Positions 38,736 to 46,391 of a stretch of DNA of 64,000 bases are shown here, piece by piece. Numbering within the stretch: the first letter of the stretch is position 1; the number at the start of each line of letters is the position of its first letter. Position numbers and translations under genes: made by a program. The stretch spans positions 3,122,501-3,186,500 of the forward strand of contig NZ_CP035492.1 of assembly GCF_004135365.1 (NCBI RefSeq). Direction: 5' to 3'. This stretch comes from Paenibacillus protaetiae (GTDB lineage Bacteria > Bacillota > Bacilli > Paenibacillales > Paenibacillaceae). The notes under the pieces were generated by a model that saw nothing but the letters and a program-made list of their open reading frames with translations, did no database searches and was not told the DNA's origin.

Positions 38736-39008
38736 TTATTTGATTGCTTCTTTCAGCTTGTTGCCTGCTTTGAATGCAGGAACTTTGGATTCTGGAATCG
38801 TGATTTCTTTACCAGTTTGCGGGTTGCGGCCAACGCGGCCGGAGCGTTTGCGAGTTTCGAAAGTGCCGAAACCGATCAGTTGTACTTTATCGCCTTCTGC
38901 AAGAGCGTCTGTTACTTCACCCAAAAAGCCGTTCAGAACAGCTTCAACGTCGCGTTTAGTCAAGCCGCTTTTTGCTGCAATGTTGTTGATAAGGTCTGTT
39001 TTGTTCAT
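38736..39008 (-). CDS. hup: HU family DNA-binding protein
   Basis: Nucleoid-associated protein that bends DNA. The 90 residues begin MNKTDLINNIAAKSGL and carry the beta-arm signature GFGTFETRKRSGRVGRNPQTG. GGAGG lies 9 bases before the ATG at 39008, so an upstream in-frame start at 39026 is not needed. A TATAAT at 39093-39098 without a clear -35 may mark its promoter. The insertion of hup between mazG and yabO is a Paenibacillus-type arrangement. Confidence 0.96.
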   Translation of the reverse strand: MNKTDLINNIAAKSGLTKRDVEAVLNGFLGEVTDALAEGDKVQLIGFGTFETRKRSGRVGRNPQTGKEITIPESKVPAFKAGNKLKEAIK

Positions 39009-39183
39009 AAATAATAATCCTCCCAAAATACCTAAATTTGTAAGTTGGCGTCATTACGCCTACTTTCATGGAATTTTCTATTGTACACGAAGATTATACA
39101 TTCTGCCATTCCATAAAAAATTCCTGCTTGTCCCAAAAAAAAATTGAGTAATTTGGTGATTGCCGGCGAATTTTGACGAATAA

Positions 39184-40662
39184 TTAAAGTTTCAAACGTT
39201 TCGCTTCTTCCCACCATCTGTCCATTTCTGTTAAATCAGTCTGGTCAAATTTTCTGCCGCTTATACGAAGCTGTTCCTCGATATAAGCAAACCGGGATTT
39301 GAACTTGGCGATTGTCCGGGACAGCGCTTCTTCCGGATCGGCGTCAATAAACCGGGAAACGTTGACGGCTGCAAACAGCAGATCGCCCAGCTCGCCGGCT
39401 TGTTCATCCGCGCCTTGCGTCCGGATCGCCTTGCGCAGCTCTGCCAGCTCCTCTTCCACCTTGGCCAGCACCGGTTCCAGCTCGCCCCAGTCAAATCCGA
39501 CCTTGGACGCTTTCTTCTGCAGCTTGTAGGCCTTCATCAAAGCAGGAAGATCCGGCGGAATGCCGTCCAGCGCCGATTGCTTGGACGGGTCAAGCCCTTT
39601 GCGCCGCTTCTCCTCGGCTTTCATCTGCTCCCAATTGCCCAGCGCCTCTTCCGCGTTGCCGGCTCCCATGTCGCCAAACACATGCGGATGGCGGAAAATG
39701 AGCTTTTCATTAAGGGTTTGGATAACATCGTAGACTGAAAAAGCGCCAACTTCTTCTTCCATCTGGCTGTGCAGCATCACTTGCAGAATGACGTCGCCAA
39801 ACTCCTCGCGCATCCCGTCGGGATCGTCTTGATCCAGCGCTTCAAGCGCTTCGTACAGCTCTTCGATGAAGTTTTTGCGGATCGACTGATGCGTCTGCTC
39901 GCGGTCCCACGGGCATCCTTCCGGACTGCGCAATATGGCGACAATTTCATGCAGGCGGTCGAATGAGCGGTTAAGCAGTGAAGGATCATCCGAACGCGGA
40001 ACCCAGATCAGCGACAAATTGCCGAAGCCGGATACACGATCCAGCTCATACAGCGGCACGCGGATGATCTGCTCCTCGCCCGCAACGCCCAGCGCATGGG
40101 CCACAACGACTTCAAAATGGTCGGGATACCGCTCCATCAGCGCAAGCTTTACATCGGATGCGGTGAATGTATCGTACACTTGCCCGATAATGGTATGCAT
40201 TTGCGGGCGGATTGCAGAAGGGGACAGCCCTGCCGCATCGAGCAGCGCAAAGCCGTCAATCGGATCAATGCCAAGCCGCAAAAACGCCTGATCCAGGAAG
40301 CTCTCGCCGCCCAATATAGCAAGCGTCCCTTCCGGGCACCGTTCCCGAAGCAGCTGCACCGTCCTCTCCGCAACCATCGGATGGCCCGGAACCGCATAAA
40401 CGATCGGCTCCGCCGAACTTGCCGCCTCTTCCAGCAGTTTAGCTGCAATGGCTTCATACACATCCGGGAAGCTGTCCATTTGCTCATAAACGGAATCAAA
40501 GGAGACAAAAGAAATGCCCTGCTCCTTCAGCAGCGCCATCATCGGATGGTCCGCCGTCCGGACGAAAACACGCGCCGCCGACTGCAGCCTGCGCCATACG
40601 CCAAGCGTCAGCTGATCGGGGTCGCCCGAACCTAAGCCAACGACGGTAATTTGCTCGTTCAC
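39184..40662 (-). CDS. mazG: Bifunctional SAM-methylase-like / MazG nucleotide pyrophosphohydrolase (YabN)
   Basis: The N-terminal half (1-220) is a tetrapyrrole-methylase-like domain (ITVVGLGSGDPDQLTLG, YAVPGHPMVAERTVQLL). The C-terminal half has two MazG units, with CPWDREQTHQSIRKNF and EELYEALEALDQDD, EEFGDVILQVMLHS carrying the acidic metal site. It likely removes unwanted NTPs. GTG 40662 lies 8 bases from AAAGGAGG and gives 492 residues. In Bacillus it precedes yabO; here hup comes between. Confidence 0.94.
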   Translation of the reverse strand: MNEQITVVGLGSGDPDQLTLGVWRRLQSAARVFVRTADHPMMALLKEQGISFVSFDSVYEQMDSFPDVYEAIAAKLLEEAASSAEPIVYAVPGHPMVAERTVQLLRERCPEGTLAILGGESFLDQAFLRLGIDPIDGFALLDAAGLSPSAIRPQMHTIIGQVYDTFTASDVKLALMERYPDHFEVVVAHALGVAGEEQIIRVPLYELDRVSGFGNLSLIWVPRSDDPSLLNRSFDRLHEIVAILRSPEGCPWDREQTHQSIRKNFIEELYEALEALDQDDPDGMREEFGDVILQVMLHSQMEEEVGAFSVYDVIQTLNEKLIFRHPHVFGDMGAGNAEEALGNWEQMKAEEKRRKGLDPSKQSALDGIPPDLPALMKAYKLQKKASKVGFDWGELEPVLAKVEEELAELRKAIRTQGADEQAGELGDLLFAAVNVSRFIDADPEEALSRTIAKFKSRFAYIEEQLRISGRKFDQTDLTEMDRWWEEAKRLKL

Positions 40663-40923
40663 TCGTAATTCCTCCTTTGTGCAATGCGATGCACGGATGC
40701 CTACTGCCATATATGCTCAGAAAATCTGGATGGACATCAAACGTTAATAACCAAATGCGGCCGCACAGCCCGCCTCAATTGCCGCCATGCCAATTCACGT
40801 TTACCCGCTCTATAGTTTACCCTTCGGCACCCGCTTTCGCAAACCTGTCCGGCCGGCGTTGCTTGCCGTCCCGCCTTTAGATATATAATAATATTACGAC
40901 AACCGCCATGGAGCGTGATTCCG

Positions 40924-42060
40924 ATGAAAATTGTCATTGCCCCGGACAAATTTAAAGGGAGCCTGACGGCTGATGAAGCGGCCGCCGCTATCGAACGCGG
41001 CGTTCGGCGCGCCGTGCCGGATGCGGATACTATCCGCATCCCGGTGGCGGACGGCGGCGAAGGGACACTGGACAGCCTTGTCGCTGCGGCAGGCGGCTCG
41101 AAAACGCCGGTGGCCGTAACCGGCCCGCTTGGCGAACCGGTTACGGCCGAATATGGCGTCATCGGCGGCGGGCGGACCGCCGTTATTGAGATGGCGCTGG
41201 CCTCAGGGCTGCTGCTCGTGCCGGCGGAACAGCGCGATCCGCTGCGCGCCACTACATACGGCACCGGCGAGCTGATCCGGCATGCGCTGGACGCCGGATG
41301 CCGGGAGTTCATTATCGCGCTGGGCGGCAGCGCGACCAATGACGGCGGCGCCGGTATGCTGCAGGCGCTGGGCATGAAGCTGCTCGGCGCAGAAGGGCAA
41401 TCCGTCCCGCCCGGAGGCGGGCAGCTTGGCCGCATCGCGAAAATAGATGCGGCGCAGTGGGATAAACGGATTGCGGAGTCGGCGTTTACGATTGCCGCCG
41501 ACGTGCAAAACCCGTTTATCGGCGCCGAAGGCGCCACCCGCGTATTCGGCCCGCAAAAAGGGGCCGGGCCGGCCGTTATTGAGCAGCTGGAGCAGGCCAT
41601 GTCCAGCTGGGCGGACCGCATCGCCGAGGCAACCGGCATGCGGCTGCATGACAAGCCCGGCGCCGGTGCAGCCGGCGGCTTGTCCGGCGCGTTCCTCGCG
41701 TTCTTCCCCGCCCGGATGCGGCGGGGCATCGACGTCGTGATGGAGCAGGCCGGCGTCAGCCGCCTTCTCCAAGGCGCTGATCTGGTGCTGACGGGCGAGG
41801 GGCGCATCGACGGGCAGACCGCCGGCGGTAAAGCGCCGCTTGGCATTGCGCAGGAAGCGAAGCGGCAAGGCGTGCCCGCCATCGCGCTGGCCGGCGCGGT
41901 TGGCGATGGCGTAGCGGCGCTACACGCCCATGGGCTGTGCAGCGTTCACAGCATCGCCAGCAGCCCGATGCCGGCCGAAGAAGCGATGGCTAGTGCGGCG
42001 CAGCTGCTCGAGCAGGCTGCCGAGCAAATTATGCGTGCATTTGCGTGCGGCCGCCGCTAG
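40924..42060 (+). CDS. glxK: Glycerate kinase, GarK/GlxK type
   Basis: Phosphorylates glycerate to enter glycolysis. The 378 residues start with IVIAPDKFKGSLTADEAA and contain PVADGGEGTLDSL, ALGGSATNDGGAGMLQALG and DLVLTGEGRIDGQT, all signatures of the family. The ATG at 40924 (GGAG 10 bases upstream) is chosen over a GTG at 40915. It is the only plus-strand gene between the sporulation genes and LysR, replacing the spoVB-like gene normally found between spoVT and mazG. Very GC-rich at its 3' end. Confidence 0.94.
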   Translation: MKIVIAPDKFKGSLTADEAAAAIERGVRRAVPDADTIRIPVADGGEGTLDSLVAAAGGSKTPVAVTGPLGEPVTAEYGVIGGGRTAVIEMALASGLLLVPAEQRDPLRATTYGTGELIRHALDAGCREFIIALGGSATNDGGAGMLQALGMKLLGAEGQSVPPGGGQLGRIAKIDAAQWDKRIAESAFTIAADVQNPFIGAEGATRVFGPQKGAGPAVIEQLEQAMSSWADRIAEATGMRLHDKPGAGAAGGLSGAFLAFFPARMRRGIDVVMEQAGVSRLLQGADLVLTGEGRIDGQTAGGKAPLGIAQEAKRQGVPAIALAGAVGDGVAALHAHGLCSVHSIASSPMPAEEAMASAAQLLEQAAEQIMRAFACGRR

Positions 42061-42145
42061 GCCGCGCTGCATGCCGCGGCGCACGCCGGCACAGCAACCG
42101 CCGGCTGCTTGACGCCGTCGCCCCTTCCAAAATTATCAACATAAA

Positions 42146-42180
42146 ACAACCCGGCTTCCTCCATGGAAAGCCGGGTTGTT
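42146..42180. terminator. Bidirectional terminator between glxK and the secreted protein gene
   Basis: AACAACCCGGCTT and AAGCCGGGTTGTT form a long stem with a 9-base loop; TTTTATG follows on the minus strand and TTGG on the plus strand. It lies between the convergent stops of the two genes. Confidence 0.85.
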
Positions 42181-42191
42181 TGGATTGTGGC

Positions 42192-43343
42192 TTAACGGAT
42201 CTCGCCAACGACAACGGTAAGGCCGTCCAGCTCGACGTCAAGCTTCAGCACATCACTGAACAACGAAACGGGCACATACGTAACCCCGCCGACGAGCACC
42301 GGCGCAGCGCCCAGCTGAACTGCGGCTTCGCCTTCGCGGGTGTAGCTGTCTTTGCCCGGCACAACGAATACTTGCGCCGCGTCTTTGCTGAGCACAGTGC
42401 CTGTCTTGCTCCACTGCACCTTATAGCCAAAATGCTCGGCTACGGCGCGCAGCGGCAGCAGCTTTACGCCTGCGTCATTTTGAACATAAGCCAGGGCGTC
42501 GGCTGCCGCACTTCCTTGCGGCTGAAGCCGGATCGCGTCAGCCGCAGCAGATGCCGCTGCCCCCGCATCCGGCAAATGTACCGGGATTTCGATAATTCCG
42601 GCTGCGTACGGGGCAATCTCATATTGCTGGAACACGATAAACACTTGATTGCCTTTCACATAAAAAACATGATCCGCTGTAATGCCTGTAAACGCGTCCG
42701 GGAAATACATATCCGGTTCTTCCGCAATTTTATCGTTAACCGCCTTGTTTACGATCGCTGCGTAACCTGTGCCGAACAGTTTCTCCAGCGTAAGCGCCGA
42801 GGCCGTCTGGTCGTTCTGCACATTGTAGGTGTCGATGCGGGTGCCGCCGTGAGCGCCGCCCGAGAACGAATAGGTCGACACCACAAGCGACAGCCTGCCG
42901 CCGGCTGCTTCGCCGCCGTCGGACTTTAGTTCATATGTAATGGTCAGATCATGCGGCCGGTATTCATAGCCGACTTCCTTGGCCGAAGCGGCATCCTCCG
43001 CTGCATCCTTTTGGAGCATTTCCAAATCCTGCGCCGCCTGCTTCTGAATACGGTCATTTAGCTGCTGTTCGTATTGCTTATCCGCCATGCCTGAAATAAC
43101 CGGAACTTGCATATCTAACGTGTATAGGTCGTTTGTTTCTTTTTGCGTCTGCGCCGTTACCGTCACCGGAACCCGGACCGCTGCCGAAATCGGGACCGCT
43201 GCAACCGGAACTGCGCTGGAAATGTTCTCAAGCGTAGCTGCCGGAGCCGCCGCTTCGGCTGCCGATGCCATCGGTACAGCCGCAGCCAGCAAACATGCGC
43301 CGGCTACCGTGGCGGTTAACATTTTGAAAGGATGTGTACGCAT
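42192..43343 (-). CDS. Secreted protein with DUF4163/DUF3298 and copper-amine-oxidase N-terminal-like domain
   Basis: A signal peptide (about 1-28, ending in AASA-like SASAAEA) is followed by an Ala/Val-rich stretch, a DUF4163 region (about 60-165, VISGMADKQYEQQLNDRIQ), a DUF3298 domain with YSFSGGAHGGTRIDTYN, and a C-terminal stalk-like copper-amine-oxidase N domain (LLPLRAVAEHFGYKVQW, GGVTYVPVSLFSDVL). The DUF4163-DUF3298 pair also occurs in RsiV and PdaC, which bind lysozyme or act on peptidoglycan, so a cell-wall role is plausible. It lies between spoVT and glxK. Confidence 0.88.
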   Translation of the reverse strand: MRTHPFKMLTATVAGACLLAAAVPMASAAEAAAPAATLENISSAVPVAAVPISAAVRVPVTVTAQTQKETNDLYTLDMQVPVISGMADKQYEQQLNDRIQKQAAQDLEMLQKDAAEDAASAKEVGYEYRPHDLTITYELKSDGGEAAGGRLSLVVSTYSFSGGAHGGTRIDTYNVQNDQTASALTLEKLFGTGYAAIVNKAVNDKIAEEPDMYFPDAFTGITADHVFYVKGNQVFIVFQQYEIAPYAAGIIEIPVHLPDAGAAASAAADAIRLQPQGSAAADALAYVQNDAGVKLLPLRAVAEHFGYKVQWSKTGTVLSKDAAQVFVVPGKDSYTREGEAAVQLGAAPVLVGGVTYVPVSLFSDVLKLDVELDGLTVVVGEIR

Positions 43344-43462
43344 CTTGATCCTCCTGCCGTTATGTCTTCGTTATTTTACCGTTATTTACTATATCGCAAG
43401 CGTACAGCCAAAAAGTTACAAAGCGGTAAAACAGGCTGCCGCAGCGGAACCGCAGCCGGCCC

Positions 43463-43498
43463 GGGCGCAGTCCTGCCATATTCGGCAGGACTGCGCCC
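43463..43498. repeat. Perfect 15-bp hairpin without U-tract
   Basis: GGGCGCAGTCCTGCC and GGCAGGACTGCGCCC around the loop ATATTC. It lies 12 bases beyond the spoVT terminator and about 120 bases upstream of the secreted protein gene. No T-run on either side, so it is an unusual element for a plain terminator. Confidence 0.6.
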
Positions 43499-43509
43499 AG
43501 AGCAATCGC

Positions 43510-43544
43510 AAAAAAACCAACCGGCATCGCTGCACGGTTGGTTT
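43510..43544 (-). terminator. Terminator of spoVT
   Basis: AAACCAACCG pairs with CGGTTGGTTT around an 11-base loop, followed by TTTTTTTG on the minus strand, 30 bases after the spoVT stop. Confidence 0.9.
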
Positions 43545-43573
43545 CAGCGCGCAAGCATCCGCTGCGCATTCGC

Positions 43574-44116
43574 TTATTGTTCCATTTGCTTCGCCAGAAA
43601 ACCGGCTGCGGTCTCCGTCATTTTGGTCTCCAGCTGCCCCATTTTGACAGAATCGTCCTTGCTGAGCAGCACAACTGTGCCGATCGGATCCCCGCCAGCG
43701 ACGATTGGAGCTGCGACGTAGGAACTGTAGGCGTCCTGGTTGTCTTTTACAATTTCGTAATTGCCGCCGGTAGTTTCCACCAGCGTTTTACGATTTTCCA
43801 TGCAAGACTCCAGCGCAGGGCCAATCGGCTTGTCCAGCAGCTCTTTTTTGGAGGCGCCGGCTACAGCGATAATGCTGTCGCGGTCGGTTATAAGCGTAAT
43901 ATGATTCGTGCTTTCATACAGCGATTCCGCATACTCCTTGGCGAAGTCGCCAAGCTCGCCGATAGGCGAATATTTTTTCAAAATGACCTCGCCATCGCGG
44001 TCAACAAAAATTTCAAGCGGATCTCCTTCGCGAATGCGCAGCGTGCGGCGAATTTCCTTCGGAATCACCACACGTCCCAAATCATCAATACGACGCACAA
44101 TTCCAGTTGCTTTCAT
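43574..44116 (-). CDS. spoVT: Stage V sporulation protein T
   Basis: Forespore regulator that tunes sigma-G genes. The N-terminal AbrB-type DNA-binding domain is MKATGIVRRIDDLGRVVIP through RIREGDPLEIF, and the C-terminal half is a GAF domain (ITLITDRDSIIAVAGA). The 180 residues match the family (178 in B. subtilis); the frame reaches back to 44413 but only MKATG fits. It has its own terminator. Confidence 0.95.
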   Translation of the reverse strand: MKATGIVRRIDDLGRVVIPKEIRRTLRIREGDPLEIFVDRDGEVILKKYSPIGELGDFAKEYAESLYESTNHITLITDRDSIIAVAGASKKELLDKPIGPALESCMENRKTLVETTGGNYEIVKDNQDAYSSYVAAPIVAGGDPIGTVVLLSKDDSVKMGQLETKMTETAAGFLAKQMEQ

Positions 44117-44166
44117 TTCATGTTGCCCCACTTTCCTAGAGGATTTTGAATCGACTGGATGAACCG

Positions 44167-44207
44167 AAGCCTGCCTTACGGGCAAAGCTGCGTTTAGCGG
44201 CAGGCTT
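44167..44207. repeat. Inverted repeat in the spoVT upstream region
   Basis: AAGCCTGCC and GGCAGGCTT are separated by 23 bases, 50-90 bases upstream of the spoVT start. The rest of the 487-base gap up to LysR holds the Fur-like promoter near 44541 and no convincing gene. Confidence 0.4.
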
Positions 44208-44540
44208 ATTCGCCACGGGTGCCTTGCTCCGCTGCCGGCAGTTTCCCGCCATGCGCTGCAGCGATATGGGACATTCCTTCGTATGGGAAGAAAACCGCCT
44301 TGTAAAAGCAGAGGCCATTCCTTGCCGCTTAGGCGGCTGGCAGCAAACTCTGCATCGTAAGAATAAGCATCCCAGCGGGTACAGTCGCCGTGATTTGCTT
44401 GACTGGCTTCCACAATTGCCGGGCTTATACTTTCCTTGAGCGAATGTGAAACTGACCATAGTATTCATCCGCTCCCATTTTCTTATACGCTCCGGGATGG
44501 GTGCAAAGCATGAATTTGAATGCGCTTACTTCATTTACAA

Positions 44541-44569
44541 TTGACAATGATAATTATTTTCATTATCAT
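44541..44569 (+). promoter_or_regulatory. LysR promoter overlapped by a Fur-like box
   Basis: TTGACA (44541-44546) and TATCAT (44564-44569) are separated by 17 bases. The spacer and -10 carry ATGATAAT (44547-44554) and ATTATCAT (44562-44569), an inverted repeat matching the GATAAT/ATTATC halves of Fur boxes. A bound repressor would block the promoter. Confidence 0.72.
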
Positions 44570-44603
44570 AAATCGGTAATCCATATCGTACGGGGTGAAG
44601 GCC

Positions 44604-45566
44604 GTGAAAGTGCTGGAAAAGCTTGAAACATTCCTTGTATTGGCCGAATGCGGTTCCTACACCGAGGCGGCGAAAAAAATGTACTGCTCTCAGCCGACCA
44701 TCAGCAACCATATTCAACAGCTGGAGGAACATTATCAAACGAAGCTGATCGAGCGGAGAGGAAAAAAAGCCGAACTTACCGAACAAGGGGAAATTGTGCT
44801 GGAGTATGCCCGCAAATTGACTTGCCTGATCGCGGAATCGGAAACGATGGTGCGCAAATCGCAGCAAAAGCAGGAGCGCATCATGTCCCTTTATGTAAGC
44901 AACTATATATCGGAATATTTTTTCGGGCGGATTTTGTCCCATTATCATGGGGCGTATCCTTCTCAGCTGCTGGAGATTTATACGTATTGCTATAGCGATT
45001 TGCGTACGGCACTGCTGGAAGGCAAAGCCGACTTTGCGTTCTTGCCGTTGTATGACGATTCCTTGTTGGCCGCTGAATTCGATGCCGTTCCGCTGTTTGA
45101 GGAGGAGCTGGTTTTTGTCATCTCGCCGAGCCATCCGTGGAAATCCCGCAAAATGATCTACAAACGCGAATTCAGCCGGCAGACGATTCTTCTGCCAAGC
45201 AGCCCGTTTATATGCAGCACGATCAAGCAGGAGTTGCAGGAGCACGCGCAGGCTCGTTTTCTGCAAATGAGCAATTTCGGCACAATCAAGCAGTCGGTCC
45301 AGGCCGGAATCGGAACCGCGTTCCTCCCTTATGAAGCGGTGCGCAGCGAGCTGGAGACCGGACAGCTGCTTACGATTCCTATAGCCTCGCTGCAGCTGAT
45401 CCGCTCCAATGGGCTGGTTGTCCGAAAAGGGAAGCGGCTGTCCGAAGCCGAGTACAATTTCTGCGGGCAGGTGCGGCAGTTTTTCTCCCAATATTACCAG
45501 CGTCCGGCACCGGTGCAAGCCGGCCGCACCCCTCATCAGAACGTTCCTGCACCCGGTGCATCCTGA
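44604..45566 (+). CDS. LysR-family transcriptional regulator
   Basis: The 320 residues have the winged HTH at the N-terminus (FLVLAECGSYTEAAKKMYCSQPTISNHIQQLE, seen as SYTEAAKKMYCSQPTISNH) and a two-lobed effector domain (SLYVSNYISEYFFGRIL, FAFLPLYDD). GTG 44604 with GGGG 8 bases upstream is chosen over GTG 44595. The promoter overlaps a Fur-like box, so the gene is probably iron-repressed. It converges on the Opp-type operon and may control it; this is inference. Confidence 0.92.
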   Translation: MKVLEKLETFLVLAECGSYTEAAKKMYCSQPTISNHIQQLEEHYQTKLIERRGKKAELTEQGEIVLEYARKLTCLIAESETMVRKSQQKQERIMSLYVSNYISEYFFGRILSHYHGAYPSQLLEIYTYCYSDLRTALLEGKADFAFLPLYDDSLLAAEFDAVPLFEEELVFVISPSHPWKSRKMIYKREFSRQTILLPSSPFICSTIKQELQEHAQARFLQMSNFGTIKQSVQAGIGTAFLPYEAVRSELETGQLLTIPIASLQLIRSNGLVVRKGKRLSEAEYNFCGQVRQFFSQYYQRPAPVQAGRTPHQNVPAPGAS

Positions 45567-45597
45567 ATGGATGTGCCGGGCAAAAGGAGCGTTTTTT
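45552..45597 (+). terminator. Weak terminator-like stem at the end of LysR
   Basis: CCCGGTGCATCC (45552-45563) pairs with GGATGTGCCGGG (45569-45580) with two wobble pairs, overlapping the stop codon. A run of six T follows only 11 bases later, so termination is uncertain. Confidence 0.4.
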
Positions 45598-45614
45598 AGT
45601 CCGCTTTTATACTT

Positions 45615-46391
45615 CTATGTGTACTGGCATGCCGCGAGCAGCGCCTTCGCATAAGCGGTGGACGGCTGGCGGAGCAGCGATGCGGCTTCCCCCTCCTCCA
45701 CGATCCGCCCTTGCCGCATGACCCCCATCCGGTCGGCGAAGCCGTGTACCGCATCCAGCCGGTGCGTAATAAACAAGATCGACATCCCGCTATCCCACTG
45801 CAAATCCATCAGCAGCTGCATCATATCCGCTTCGGTCGCGGGATCGAGCGCCGAAGTCATTTCGTCGGCGACAAGCAGCCGCGGCCGCAGCGCCAGCGCG
45901 CGCGCTACGGCGATGCGCTGTTTTTGCCCGCCGGAGCATTCGGACGGGCGCCGCAGCAGCAGCCCGCGCGGTAATCGGACCTGCTCCAGCAGCCCGCCGG
46001 CCAGCGCATATGCTTCGCGCCGGGCCATCCCTTGCAGGACAAGCGGTTCGGCAATAATATTCTGCACCCGCCAATACGGATTCAGAGAGCGGTCCGGGTT
46101 TTGGAATACCATTTGCACCGGCGAGGAGGGAACGCCGCCTTTGCCATGGCCATGGGCTGCAAAAGCTGAGCCCGGCTGCGGCGGAAACCACCGCACCTCG
46201 CCTTCGGAAGGCCGCTCCAGACCGACGAGAATACGGGCAAGCGTAGATTTGCCCGAGCCGCTTTCCCCTACAAGCACATACGTCTCCCGCTCCCGTATCG
46301 CTAGCGATACGCCGTCAACTGCCGCAGCGGCGGGCGGCTGGCCAAACCGTTTGACGATATGGGCCATCTCTACCATTAGCGGGTTCATCAT
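45615..46391 (-). CDS. Opp/Dpp-type ABC transporter ATPase (second ATPase, OppF-like)
   Basis: Energises the importer. The 258 residues have Walker A GESGSGKSTLARILVG, the signature CSGGQKQRIAVARAL and Walker B LLVADEMTSALDP, which reads M-T-S where DEPTS is usual in Opp ATPases. It is the last gene of the operon and overlaps the permease-ATPase fusion by four bases (ATGA). Confidence 0.93.
   Translation of the reverse strand: MMNPLMVEMAHIVKRFGQPPAAAAVDGVSLAIRERETYVLVGESGSGKSTLARILVGLERPSEGEVRWFPPQPGSAFAAHGHGKGGVPSSPVQMVFQNPDRSLNPYWRVQNIIAEPLVLQGMARREAYALAGGLLEQVRLPRGLLLRRPSECSGGQKQRIAVARALALRPRLLVADEMTSALDPATEADMMQLLMDLQWDSGMSILFITHRLDAVHGFADRMGVMRQGRIVEEGEAASLLRQPSTAYAKALLAACQYT

Noticed and set aside
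44117-44413. N-terminal extension of spoVT to 44413
   Set aside because: SpoVT begins at MKATGIVRR in all recognisable homologues; the extension is intergenic sequence with an inverted repeat.
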